Positions 9,745 through 22,800 of a stretch of DNA of 64,000 nucleotides are shown one piece after another; within the stretch, counting starts at the first letter, position 1, and every line of letters begins with the position of its first letter. A program made the translations under genes and the position numbers. Source of the stretch: Bathymodiolus brooksi (lineage: Eukaryota; Mollusca; Bivalvia; Mytilida; Modiolidae); the NCBI GenBank assembly GCA_963680875.1, contig OY804577.1, forward strand, positions 149,128,196 to 149,192,195, read 5' to 3'. A model generated the notes under the pieces. The model did not search any database. It was not told the DNA's origin and worked only from the letters and a program-made list of their open reading frames with translations.

Positions 9745-12700
9745 AAAATCTACCTCCCTATTTATTAGAACCTGTAATACCTAAGCTCTACCTCCCTATT
9801 TAGTAGAACCTGTAATACCTAAACTCTACCTCCCTATTTAGTAGAACATGTAATACCTAAACTCTACCTCCCTATTTAGTAGAACCTGTAATACCTAAAC
9901 TCTACCTCCCTATTTAGTAGAACATGTAATAACTAAACTCTACCTCCCTATTTAGTAGAACCTGTAATACCTAAACTCTACCTCCCTATTTAGTAGAACC
10001 TGTAATACCTAAACTCTACCTCCCTATTTAGTAGAACCTGTAATACCTAAACTCTACCTCCCTATTTAGTAGAACCTGTAATAACTAAACTCTACCTCCC
10101 TATTTAGTAGAACCTGTAATAACTAAACTCTACCTCCCTATTTAGTAGAACCTGTAATACATAAACTCTACCTCCCTATTTAGTAGAACCTGTAATACCT
10201 AAACTCTACCTCCCTATTTAGTAGAACCTGTAATACCTAAACTCTACCTCCCTATTTAGTAGAACCTGTAATACCTAAACTCTACCTCCCTATTTAGTAG
10301 AACCTGTAATACCTAAACTCTACCTCCTTATTTAGAAGAACCTGTAATACCTAAACTCTACCTCCCTATTTAGTAGAACCTGTAATACCTAAACTCTACC
10401 TCCCTATTTAGTAGAACCTGTAATACCTAAACTCTACCTCCCTATTTAGTAGAACCTGTAATACCTAAACTCTACCTCCCTATTTAGTAAAACCTGTAAT
10501 ACCTAAACTCTACCTCCCTATTTAGTAGAACCTGTAATACCTAAACTCTACCTCCCTATTTAGTAGAATCTGTAATACCTAAACTCTACCTCCCTATTTA
10601 GTAGAACCTGTAATAACTAAACTCTACCTCCCTATTTAGTAGAACCTGTAATACCTATACTCTACCTCCCTATTTAGTAGAACCTGTAATACCTAAACTC
10701 TACCTCCCTATTTAGTAAAACCTGTAATACCTAAGCTCTACCTTCCTATTTAGTAGAACCTGTAATAACTAAACTCTATCTCCCTATTTAGTAGAACCTG
10801 TAATACCTAAACTCTACCTCCCTATTTAGTAGAACCTGTAATACCTAAACTCTACCTCCCTATTTAGTAGAACCTGTAATACCTAAACTCTACCTCCCTA
10901 TTTAGTAGAGCCTGTTATACCTAATCTCTACCTCCCTATTTAGTAGAACCTGTAATACCTAAACTCTACCTCCCTATTTAGTAGAACCTGTAATGCCTAA
11001 ACTCTACCTCCCTATTTAGTAGAACCTGTAATACCTAAACTCTACCTCCCTATTTAGTAGAACCTTTAATACCTAAACTCTACCTCCCTATTTAGTAGAA
11101 CCTGTAATACCTAAACTCTACCTCCCTATATAGTAGAACCTGTAATACCTAAACTTTACCTCCCTATTTAGTAGAACCTGTAATACCTAAACTCTACCTC
11201 CCTATTTAGTAGAACCTGTCATACCTAAACTCTACCTCCCTAGTTAGTAGAACCTGTAATAACTAAACTCTACCTCCCTATTTAGTAGAACCTGTAATAC
11301 CTAAACTCTACCTCCCTATTTAGTAGAACCTGTAATAACTAAATCTACCTCCCCATTTAGTAGAACCTGTAATACCTAAAATCTACCTCCCTATTTAGTA
11401 GAACCTGTAATAACTAAACTCTACCTCCCTATTTAGTAGAACCTGTAATACCTAAACTCTACCTCCCTATTTAGTAGAACCTGTAATACCTAAACTCTAC
11501 CTCCCTATTTAGTAGAACCTGTAATACCTAAACTCTACCTCCCTATTTAGTAGAACCTGTAATACCTAAACTCTACCTCCCTATTTAGTAGAACCTGTAA
11601 TACCTAAACTCTACCTCCCTATTTAGTAGAACCTGTAATACCTAAGCTCTACCTCCCTATTTAGTAGAACCTGTAATACCTAAACTCTACCTCCCTATTT
11701 AGTAGAGCCTGTAATACCTAAACTATTCCTCCCTATTTAGTAGAACCTGTAATACCTAAACTCTACCTCCCTATTTAGTAGAGCCTGTTATACCTAAACT
11801 CTACCTCCCTATTTAGTAGAACCTGTAATACCTAAACTCTACCTCCCTATTTAGTAGAACCTGTAATACCTAAACTCTACCTCCCTATTTAGTAGAACCT
11901 GTAATACCTAAACTCTACCTCCCTATTTAGTAGAACCTTTAATACCTAAACTCTATCTCCCTATTTAGTAGAACCTGTAATACCTAAACTCTACCTCCCT
12001 ATATAGTAGAACCTGTAATACCTAAACTTTACCTCCCTATTTAGTAGAACCTGTAATACCTAAACTCTACCTCCCTATTTAGTAGAACCTGTCATACCTA
12101 AACTCTACCTCCCTAGTTAGTAGAACCTGTAATAACTAAACTCTACCTCCCTATTTAGTAGAACCTGTAATACCTAAACTCTACCTCCCTATTTAGTAGA
12201 ACCTGTAATAACTAAATCTACCTCCCCATTTAGTAGAACCTGTAATACCTAAAATCTACCTCCCTATTTAGTAGAACCTGTAATACCTAAGCTCTACCTC
12301 CCTATTTAGTAGAACCTGTAATACCTAAACTCTACCTCCCTATTTAGTAGAACATGTAATAACTAAACTCTACCTCCCTATTTAGTAGAACCTGTAATAC
12401 CTAAACTCTACCTCCCTATTTAGTAGAACCTGTAATACCTAAACTCTACCTCCCTATTTAGTAGAACCTGTAATACCTAAACTCTACCTCCCTATTTAGT
12501 AGAACCTGTAATAACTAAACTCTACCTCCCTATTTAGTAGAACCTGTAATAACTAAACTCTACCTCCCTATTTAGTAGAACCTGTAATACATAAACTCTA
12601 CCTCCCTATTTAGTAGAACCTGTAATACCTAAACTCTACCTCCCTATTTAGTAGAACCTGTAATACCTAAACTCTACCTCCCTATTTAGTAGAACCTGTA

Positions 12701-15700
12701 ATACCTAAACTCTACCTCCCTATTTAGTAGAACCTGTAATACCTAAACTCTACCTCCTTATTTAGAAGAACCTGTAATACCTAAACTCTACCTCCCTATT
12801 TAGTAGAACCTGTAATACCTAAACTCTACCTCCCTATTTAGTAGAACCTGTAATACCTAAACTCTACCTCCCTATTTAGTAGAACCTGTAATACCTAAAC
12901 TCTACCTCCCTATTTAGTAAAACCTGTAATACCTAAACTCTACCTCCCTATTTAGTAGAACCTGTAATACCTAAACTCTACCTCCCTATTTAGTAGAATC
13001 TGTAATACCTAAACTCTACCTCCCTATTTAGTAGAACCTGTAATAACTAAACTCTACCTCCCTATTTAGTAGAACCTGTAATACCTATACTCTACCTCCC
13101 TATTTAGTAGAACCTGTAATACCTAAACTCTACCTCCCTATTTAGTAAAACCTGTAATACCTAAGCTCTACCTTCCTATTTAGTAGAACCTGTAATAACT
13201 AAACTCTATCTCCCTATTTAGTAGAACCTGTAATACCTAAACTCTACCTCCCTATTTAGTAGAACCTGTAATACCTAAACTCTACCTCCCTATTTAGTAG
13301 AACCTGTAATACCTAAACTCTACCTCCCTATTTAGTAGAGCCTGTTATACCTAATCTCTACCTCCCTATTTAGTAGAACCTGTAATACCTAAACTCTACC
13401 TCCCTATTTAGTAGAACCTGTAATGCCTAAACTCTACCTCCCTATTTAGTAGAACCTGTAATACCTAAACTCTACCTCCCTATTTAGTAGAACCTTTAAT
13501 ACCTAAACTCTACCTCCCTATTTAGTAGAACCTGTAATACCTAAACTCTACCTCCCTATATAGTAGAACCTGTAATACCTAAACTTTACCTCCCTATTTA
13601 GTAGAACCTGTAATACCTAAACTCTACCTCCCTATTTAGTAGAACCTGTCATACCTAAACTCTACCTCCCTAGTTAGTAGAACCTGTAATAACTAAACTC
13701 TACCTCCCTATTTAGTAGAACCTGTAATACCTAAACTCTACCTCCCTATTTAGTAGAACCTGTAATAACTAAATCTACCTCCCCATTTAGTAGAACCTGT
13801 AATACCTAAAATCTACCTCCCTATTTAGTAGAACCTGTAATAACTAAACTCTACCTCCCTATTTAGTAGAACCTGTAATACCTAAACTCTACCTCCCTAT
13901 TTAGTAGAACCTGTAATACCTAAACTCTACCTCCCTATTTAGTAGAACCTGTAATACCTAAACTCTACCTCCCTATTTAGTAGAACCTGTAATACCTAAA
14001 CTCTACCTCCCTATTTAGTAGAACCTGTAATACCTAAACTCTACCTCCCTATTTAGTAGAACCTGTAATACCTAAGCTCTACCTCCCTATTTAGTAGAAC
14101 CTGTAATACCTAAACTCTACCTCCCTATTTAGTAGAGCCTGTAATACCTAAACTATTCCTCCCTATTTAGTAGAACCTGTAATACCTAAACTCTACCTCC
14201 CTATTTAGTAGAGCCTGTTATACCTAAACTCTACCTCCCTATTTAGTAGAACCTGTAATACCTAAACTCTACCTCCCTATTTAGTAGAACCTGTAATACC
14301 TAAACTCTACCTCCCTATTTAGTAGAACCTGTAATACCTAAACTCTACCTCCCTATTTAGTAGAACCTTTAATACCTAAACTCTATCTCCCTATTTAGTA
14401 GAACCTGTAATACCTAAACTCTACCTCCCTATATAGTAGAACCTGTAATACCTAAACTTTACCTCCCTATTTAGTAGAACCTGTAATACCTAAACTCTAC
14501 CTCCCTATTTAGTAGAACCTGTCATACCTAAACTCTACCTCCCTAGTTAGTAGAACCTGTAATAACTAAACTCTACCTCCCTATTTAGTAGAACCTGTAA
14601 TACCTAAACTCTACCTCCCTATTTAGTAGAACCTGTAATAACTAAATCTACCTCCCCATTTAGTAGAACCTGTAATACCTAAAATCTACCTCCCTATTTA
14701 GTAGAACCTGTAATACCTAAACTCTACCTCCCTATTTAGTAGAACCTGTAATAACTAAACTCTACCTCCCTATTTAGTAGAACCTGTAATACCTAAACTC
14801 TACCTCCCTATTTAGTAGAACCTGTAATACCAAAACTCTACCTCCCTATTTAGTAGAACCTGTAATACCTAAACTCTACCTCCCTATTTAGTAGAACCTG
14901 TAATACCTTACCTCTACCTCCCTATTTAGTAGAGCCTGTAATATCTAAACTCTACCTCCCTATTTAGTAGAACCTGTAATACCTAAACTCTACCTCCCTA
15001 TTTAGTAGAACCTGTAATACCTAAACTCTACCTCCCTATTTAGTAGAACCTGTAATACCTAAACTCTACCTCCCTATTTAGTAGAACCTGTAATACCTAA
15101 ACTCTACCTCCCTATTTAGTAGAACCTGTAATAACTAAACTCTACCTCCCTATTTAGTAGAACCTGTAATAACTAAACTCTACCTCCCTATTTAGTAGAA
15201 CCTGTAATACATAAACTCTACCTCCCTATTTAGTAGAACCTGTAATACCTAAACTCTACCTCCCTATTTAGTAGAACCTGTAATACCTAAACTCTACCTC
15301 CCTATTTAGTAGAACCTGTAATACCTAAACTCTACCTCCCTATTTAGTAGAACCTGTAATACCTAAACTCTACCTCCTTATTTAGAAGAACCTGTAATAC
15401 CTAAACTCTACCTCCCTATTTAGTAGAACCTGTAATACCTAAACTCTACCTCCCTATTTAGTAGAACCTGTAATACCTAAACTCTACCTCCCTATTTAGT
15501 AGAACCTGTAATACCTAAACTCTACCTCCCTATTTAGTAAAACCTGTAATACCTAAACTCTACCTCCCTATTTAGTAGAACCTGTAATACCTAAACTCTA
15601 CCTCCCTATTTAGTAGAATCTGTAATACCTAAACTCTACCTCCCTATTTAGTAGAACCTGTAATAACTAAACTCTACCTCCCTATTTAGTAGAACCTGTA

Positions 15701-17640
15701 ATACCTATACTCTACCTCCCTATTTAGTAGAACCTGTAATACCTAAACTCTACCTCCCTATTTAGTAAAACCTGTAATACCTAAGCTCTACCTTCCTATT
15801 TAGTAGAACCTGTAATAACTAAACTCTATCTCCCTATTTAGTAGAACCTGTAATACCTAAACTCTACCTCCCTATTTAGTAGAACCTGTAATACCTAAAC
15901 TCTACCTCCCTATTTAGTAGAACCTGTAATACCTAAACTCTACCTCCCTATTTAGTAGAGCCTGTTATACCTAATCTCTACCTCCCTATTTAGTAGAACC
16001 TGTAATACCTAAACTCTACCTCCCTATTTAGTAGAACCTGTAATGCCTAAACTCTACCTCCCTATTTAGTAGAACCTGTAATACCTAAACTCTACCTCCC
16101 TATTTAGTAGAACCTTTAATACCTAAACTCTACCTCCCTATTTAGTAGAACCTGTAATACCTAAACTCTACCTCCCTATATAGTAGAACCTGTAATACCT
16201 AAACTTTACCTCCCTATTTAGTAGAACCTGTAATACCTAAACTCTACCTCCCTATTTAGTAGAACCTGTCATACCTAAACTCTACCTCCCTAGTTAGTAG
16301 AACCTGTAATAACTAAACTCTACCTCCCTATTTAGTAGAACCTGTAATACCTAAACTCTACCTCCCTATTTAGTAGAACCTGTAATAACTAAATCTACCT
16401 CCCCATTTAGTAGAACCTGTAATACCTAAAATCTACCTCCCTATTTAGTAGAACCTGTAATAACTAAACTCTACCTCCCTATTTAGTAGAACCTGTAATA
16501 CCTAAACTCTACCTCCCTATTTAGTAGAACCTGTAATACCTAAACTCTACCTCCCTATTTAGTAGAACCTGTAATACCTAAACTCTACCTCCCTATTTAG
16601 TAGAACCTGTAATACCTAAACTCTACCTCCCTATTTAGTAGAACCTGTAATACCTAAACTCTACCTCCCTATTTAGTAGAACCTGTAATACCTAAGCTCT
16701 ACCTCCCTATTTAGTAGAACCTGTAATACCTAAACTCTACCTCCCTATTTAGTAGAGCCTGTAATACCTAAACTATTCCTCCCTATTTAGTAGAACCTGT
16801 AATACCTAAACTCTACCTCCCTATTTAGTAGAGCCTGTTATACCTAAACTCTACCTCCCTATTTAGTAGAACCTGTAATACCTAAACTCTACCTCCCTAT
16901 TTAGTAGAACCTGTAATACCTAAACTCTACCTCCCTATTTAGTAGAACCTGTAATACCTAAACTCTACCTCCCTATTTAGTAGAACCTTTAATACCTAAA
17001 CTCTACCTCCCTATTTAGTAGAACCTGTAATACCTAAACTCTACCTCCCTATATAGTAGAACCTGTAATACCTAAACTTTACCTCCCTATTTAGTAGAAC
17101 CTGTAATACCTAAACTCTACCTCCCTATTTAGTAGAACCTGTCATACCTAAACTCTACCTCCCTAGTTAGTAGAACCTGTAATAACTAAAATCTACCTCC
17201 CTATTTAGTAGAACCTGTAATACCTAAACTCTACCTCCCTATTTAGTAGAACCTGTAATAACTAAATCTACCTCCCCATTTAGTAGAACCTGTAATACCT
17301 AAAATCTACCTCCCTATTTAGTAGAACCTGTAATACCTAAACTCTACCTCCCTATTTAGTAGAACCTGTAATAACTAAACTCTACCTCCCTATTTAGTAG
17401 AACCTGTAATACCTAAACTCTACCTCCCTATTTAGTAGAACCTGTAATACCAAAACTCTACCTCCCTATTTAGTAGAACCTGTAATACCTAAACTCTACC
17501 TCCCTATTTAGTAGAACCTGTAATACCTTACCTCTACCTCCCTATTTAGTAGAGCCTGTAATATCTAAACTCTACCTCCCTATTTAGTAGAACCTGTAAT
17601 ACCTAAACTCTACCTCCCTATTTAGTAGAACCTGTAATAC
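9745..17640. repeat. satellite higher-order-repeat domain A, period about 2.43-2.62 kb
   Basis: The rare 37-bp variant AAATCTACCTCCCC occurs at 11341, 12214, 13771, 14644, 16391 and 17264. Spacing is 873 bp within a unit and 2430 then 2620 bp between units (64 and 69 monomers, each less the two missing bases). Another marker, TAATACCTTACCTC, recurs at about 14902 and 17522, again 2620 bp apart. Thus large blocks were duplicated about three times, with a five-monomer length change between the second and third copies. Confidence 0.88.
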
Positions 17641-19860
17641 CTAAACTCTACCTCCCTATTTAGTAGAGCCTGTTATACCTAAACTCTACCTCCCTATTTA
17701 GTAGAACCTGTAATACCTAAACTCTACCTCCCTATTTAGTAGAACCTGTAATACCTAAACTCTACCTCCCTATTTAGTAGAGCCTGTAATACCTAAACTC
17801 TACCTCCCTATTTAGTAGAACCTGTAATACCTAAACTCTACCTCCCTATATAGTAGAACCTGTAATACCTAAACTCTACCTCCCTATTTAGTAGAACCTG
17901 TAATACCTAAACTCTACCTCCCTATTTAGTAGAACCTGTAATACCTAAACTCTACCTCCCTATTTAGTAGAACCTGTAATAACTAAACTCTACCTCCCTA
18001 TTTAGTAGAACCTGTAATACCTAAACTCTCCCTCCCTATTTAGTAGAACCTGTAATACCTAAACTCTCCCTCCCTATTTAGTAGAACCTGTAATACCTAA
18101 ACTCTACCTCCCTTTTTAGTAGAACCTGTAATACCTAAACTCTACCTCCCTATTTAGTAGAACCTGTAATAACTAAACTCTACCTCCCTATTTAGTAGAA
18201 CCTGTAATACCTAAACTCTACCTCCCTATTTAGTAGAGCCTGTAATACCTAAACTCTACCTCCCTATTTAGTAGAACCTGTAATACCTAAACTCTACTAC
18301 CCTATTTAGTAGAACCTGTAATACCTAAACTCTACCTCCCTATTTAGTAGAACCTGTAATAACTAAACTCTACCTCCCTATTTAGTAGGACCTGTAATAC
18401 CTAAACTCTACCTCCCTATTTAGTAGAACTTGTAATACCTAAACTCTACCTCCCTATTTAGTAGAACCTGTAATAACTAAACTCTACCTCCCTATTTAGT
18501 AGAACCTGTAATACCTAAACTATACCTCCCTATTTAGTAGAACCTGTAATACCTAAACTCTACCTCCCTATTTAGTAGAACCTGTAATACCTAAACTCTA
18601 CCTCCCTATTTAGTAGAACCTGTAATAACTAAACTCTACCTCCCTATTTAGTAGAACCTGTAATACCTAAACTCTACCTCCCTATTTAGTAGAACCTGTA
18701 ATACCAAAACTCTACCTCCCTATTTAGTAGAACCTGTAATACCTAACCTCTACCTCCCTATTTAGTAGAACCTGTAATATCTAAACTCTACCTCCCTATT
18801 TAGTAGAACCTGTAATACCTAAACTCTACCTCCCTATTTAGTAAAACCTGTAATACCTAAACTCTACCTCCCTATTTAGTAGAAGCTGTAATACCTAAAC
18901 TCTACCTCCCTATTTAGTAGAGCCTGTAATACATAAACTCTACCTCCCTATTTAGTAGAACCTGTAATACCTAAGCTCTCCCTCCCTATTTAGTAGAACC
19001 TGTAATACCTAAACTCTCCCTCCCTATTTAGTAGAACCTGTAATACCTAAACTCTACCTCCATATTTAGTAGAACCTGTAATACCTAATCTCTACCTCCC
19101 TATTTAGTAGAACCTGTAAAACCTAAACTCTACCTCCCTATTTAGTAGAACCTTTAATACATAAACTCTACCTCCCTATTTAGTAGAACCTGTAATACCT
19201 AAACTCTCCCTCCCTATTTAGTAGAACCTGTAATACCTAAACTCTACCTCCCTATTAAGTAGAACCTGTAATACCTAAACTCTACCTCCCTATTTAGTAG
19301 AACCTGTAATACCTAAACTCTACCTCCCTATTTAGTAGAACCTGTAATACCTAAACTCTACCTCCCTATTTAGTAGAACCTGTAATACATAAGCTCTCCC
19401 TCCCTATTTAGTAGAACCTGTAATAACTAAACTCTACCTCCCTATTTAGTAGAACCTGTAATACCTAAATTCCACCTCCCTATTTAGTAGAACCTGTAAT
19501 ACCTAAACTCTACCTCCCTATTTAGTAGAACCTGTAATACCTAAACTCTACCTCCCTATTTAGTAGAACCTGTAATACCTAAACTCTACCTCCCTGTTTA
19601 GTAGAATCTGTAATAACTAAACTCTCCCTCCCTATTTAGTAGAACCTGTAATACCTAAACTCTACCTCTCTATTTAGTAGAACCAGTAATACCTAAACTC
19701 TCCCTCCCTATTTAGAAGAACCTGTAATACCTAAACTCAACCTCCCTATTTAGTAGAACCTGTAATAACTAAACTCTACCTCCCTATTTAGTAGAACCTG
19801 TAATACCTAAACTCTACCTCCCTATTTAGTAGAACCTGTAATACCTAAACTCTACCTCCC
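17641..19860. repeat. satellite zone between higher-order domains
   Basis: Monomers are still 38 bp, but the diagnostic variants of either higher-order domain were not seen at a regular spacing. Single-base variants such as CTCTCCCTCCC and CCAAAACTC are scattered. This may be the older, less homogenised part of the array; an alignment of all monomers would be needed to be certain. Confidence 0.5.
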
Positions 19861-22800
19861 TATTTAGTAGAACCTGTAATAACTAAGCTCTACCTCCCTA
19901 TTTAGTAGAACCTGTAATACCTAAACTCTACCTCCCTGTTTAGTAGAACCTGTAATACTTAAACTATACCTCCCTATTTAGTAGTACCTGTAATACCTAA
20001 TCTCTACCTCCCTATTTAGTAGAACCTGTAATACCTAAACTCTACCTCCCTATTTAGTGGAACCTGTAATAACTAAACGCTACCTCCCTATTTAGTAGAA
20101 CCTGTAATACCTAAACTCTACCTCCCTATTTAGTAGAACCTGTAATACCTAAACTCTACCTCCCTATTTAGTAGAACCTGTAATACCTAAACTCTACCTC
20201 CCTATTTAGTAGAACCTGTAATACCTAACCTCTACCTCCCTATTTAGTAGAACCTGTAATATCTAAACTCTACCTCCCTATTTAGTAGAACCTGTAATAC
20301 CTAAACTCTACCTCCCTATTTAGTAAAACCTGTAATACCTAAACTCTACCTCCCTATTTAGTAGAACCTGTAATACCTAAACTCTACCTCCGTATTTAGT
20401 AGAACCTGTAATACATAAACTCTACCTCCCTATTTAGTAGAACCTGTAATACCTAAACTCTCCCTCCCTATTTAGTAGAACCTGTAATACCTAAACTCTA
20501 CCTCCCTATTTAGTAGAACCTGTAATACCTAATCTCTACCTCCCTATTTAGTAGAACCTGTAATACCTAAACTCTACCTCCCTATTTAGTAGAACCTGTA
20601 ATACATAAACTCTACCTCCCTATTTAGTAGAACCTGTAATACCTAAACTCTCCCTCTCTATTTAGTAGAACCTGTAATACCTAAACTCTACCTCCCTATT
20701 TAGTAGAACCTGTAATACCTAAACTCTACTTCCCTATTTAGTAGAACCTGTAATACCTAAACTCTACCTCCCTATTTAGTAGAACCTGTAATACCTAAAC
20801 TCTACCTCCCTATTTAGTAGAACCTGTAATACCTAAGCTCTCCCTCCCTATTTAGTAGAACCTGTAATAACTAAACTCTACCTCCCTATTTAGTAGAACC
20901 TGTAATACCTAAACTCTACCTCCCTATTTAGTAGAACCTGTAATACCTAAACTCTACCTCCCTATTTAGTAGAACCTGTAATACCTAAACTCTACCTCCC
21001 TATTTAGTAGAACCTGTAATACCTAAAGCCAACCTCCCTATTTAGTAGAACTTGTAATAACTAAACTCTCCCTCCCTATTTAGTAGAACCTGTAATACCT
21101 AAACTCTACCTCTCTATTTAGTAGAACCAGTAATACCTAAACTCTACCTCCCTATTTAGTAGAACCTGTAATACCTAAACGCTACCTCCCTATTTAGTAG
21201 AACCTGTAATACCTAAACTCTACCTCCCTATTTAGAAGAACCTGTAATACCTAAACTCTACCTCCCTATTTAGTAGAACCTGTAATACCTAATCTATACC
21301 TCCCTATTTAGTAGAACCTGTAATACCTAAACTCTACCTCCCTATTTAGTAGAACCTGTAATACCTAAAGCCAACCTCCCTATTTAGTAGAACCTGTAAT
21401 AACTAAACTCTCCCTCCCTATTTAGTAGAACCTGTAATACCTAAACTCTACCTCTCTATTTAGTAGAACCAGTAATACCTAAACTCTACCTCCCTATTTA
21501 GTAGAACCTGTAATACCTAAACGCTACCTCCCTATTTAGTAGAACCTGTAATACCTAAACTCTACCTCCCTATTTAGAAGAACCTGTAATACCTAAACGC
21601 TACCTCCCTATTTAGTAGAACCTGTAATAACTAAACTCTACCTCCCTATTTAGTAGAACCTGTAATACCTAAACTCTACCTCCCTATTTAGTAGAACCTG
21701 TAATACCTAAACTCTACCTCCCTATTTAGTAGAACCTGTAATAACTAAACTCTACCTCCCTATTTAGTGGAACCTGTAATAACTAAACTCTACCTCCCTA
21801 TTTAGTAGAACCTGTAATACCTAATCTCTACCTCCCTATTTAGTAGAACCTGTAATATCTAAACTCTACCTCCCTATATAGTAGAACCTGTAATAACTAA
21901 ACTCTACCTCCCTATTTAGTAGAGCCTGTAATACCTAAACTCTACCTCCCTATTTAGTAGAACCTGTAATACCTAAACTCTACCTCCCTATTTAGTAGAA
22001 CCTGTAATACCTAAACTCTATCTCCCTATTTAGGAGAACCTGTAATACCTAAACTCTACCTCCCTATTTAGTAGAACCTGTAATAACTAAACTCTACCTC
22101 CCTATTTAGTAGAACCTGTAATACCTAAACTCTACCTCCCTATTTAGTAGAACCTGTAATACCTAAACTCTACCTCCCTATTTAGTAGAACCTGTAATAC
22201 CTAAACTCTACCTCCCTATTTAGTAGAACCTGTAATACCTAAACTCTACCTCCCTATTTAATAGAACCTGTAATACCTAAAATCTACCTCCCTATTTAGT
22301 AGAACCTGTAATACCTAAACTCTACCTCCCTATCTAGTAGAACCTGTAATACCTAAACTCTACCTCCCTATTTAGTAGAACCTGTAATACCTAAACTCAA
22401 CCTCCCTATTTAGTAGAACCTGTAATAACTAAACTCTACCTCCCTATTTAGTAGAACCTGTAATACCTAAACTCTACCTCCCTGTTTAGTAGAACCTGTA
22501 ATACCTAAACTCTACCTCCCTATTTAGTAGAACCTGTAATAACAAAAAACTCTACCTCCCTATTTAGTGGAACCTGTAATAACTAAGCTCTACCTCCCTA
22601 TTTAGTAGAACCTGTAATACCTAAACTCTACCTCCCTGTTTAGTAGAACCTGTAATACTTAAACTATACCTCCCTATTTAGTAGTACCTGTAATACCTAA
22701 TCTTTACCTCCCTATTTAGTAGAACCTGTAATACCTAAACTCTACCTCCCTATTTAGTAGAACCTGTAAAAACTAAACTCTACCTCCCTATTTAGTAGAA

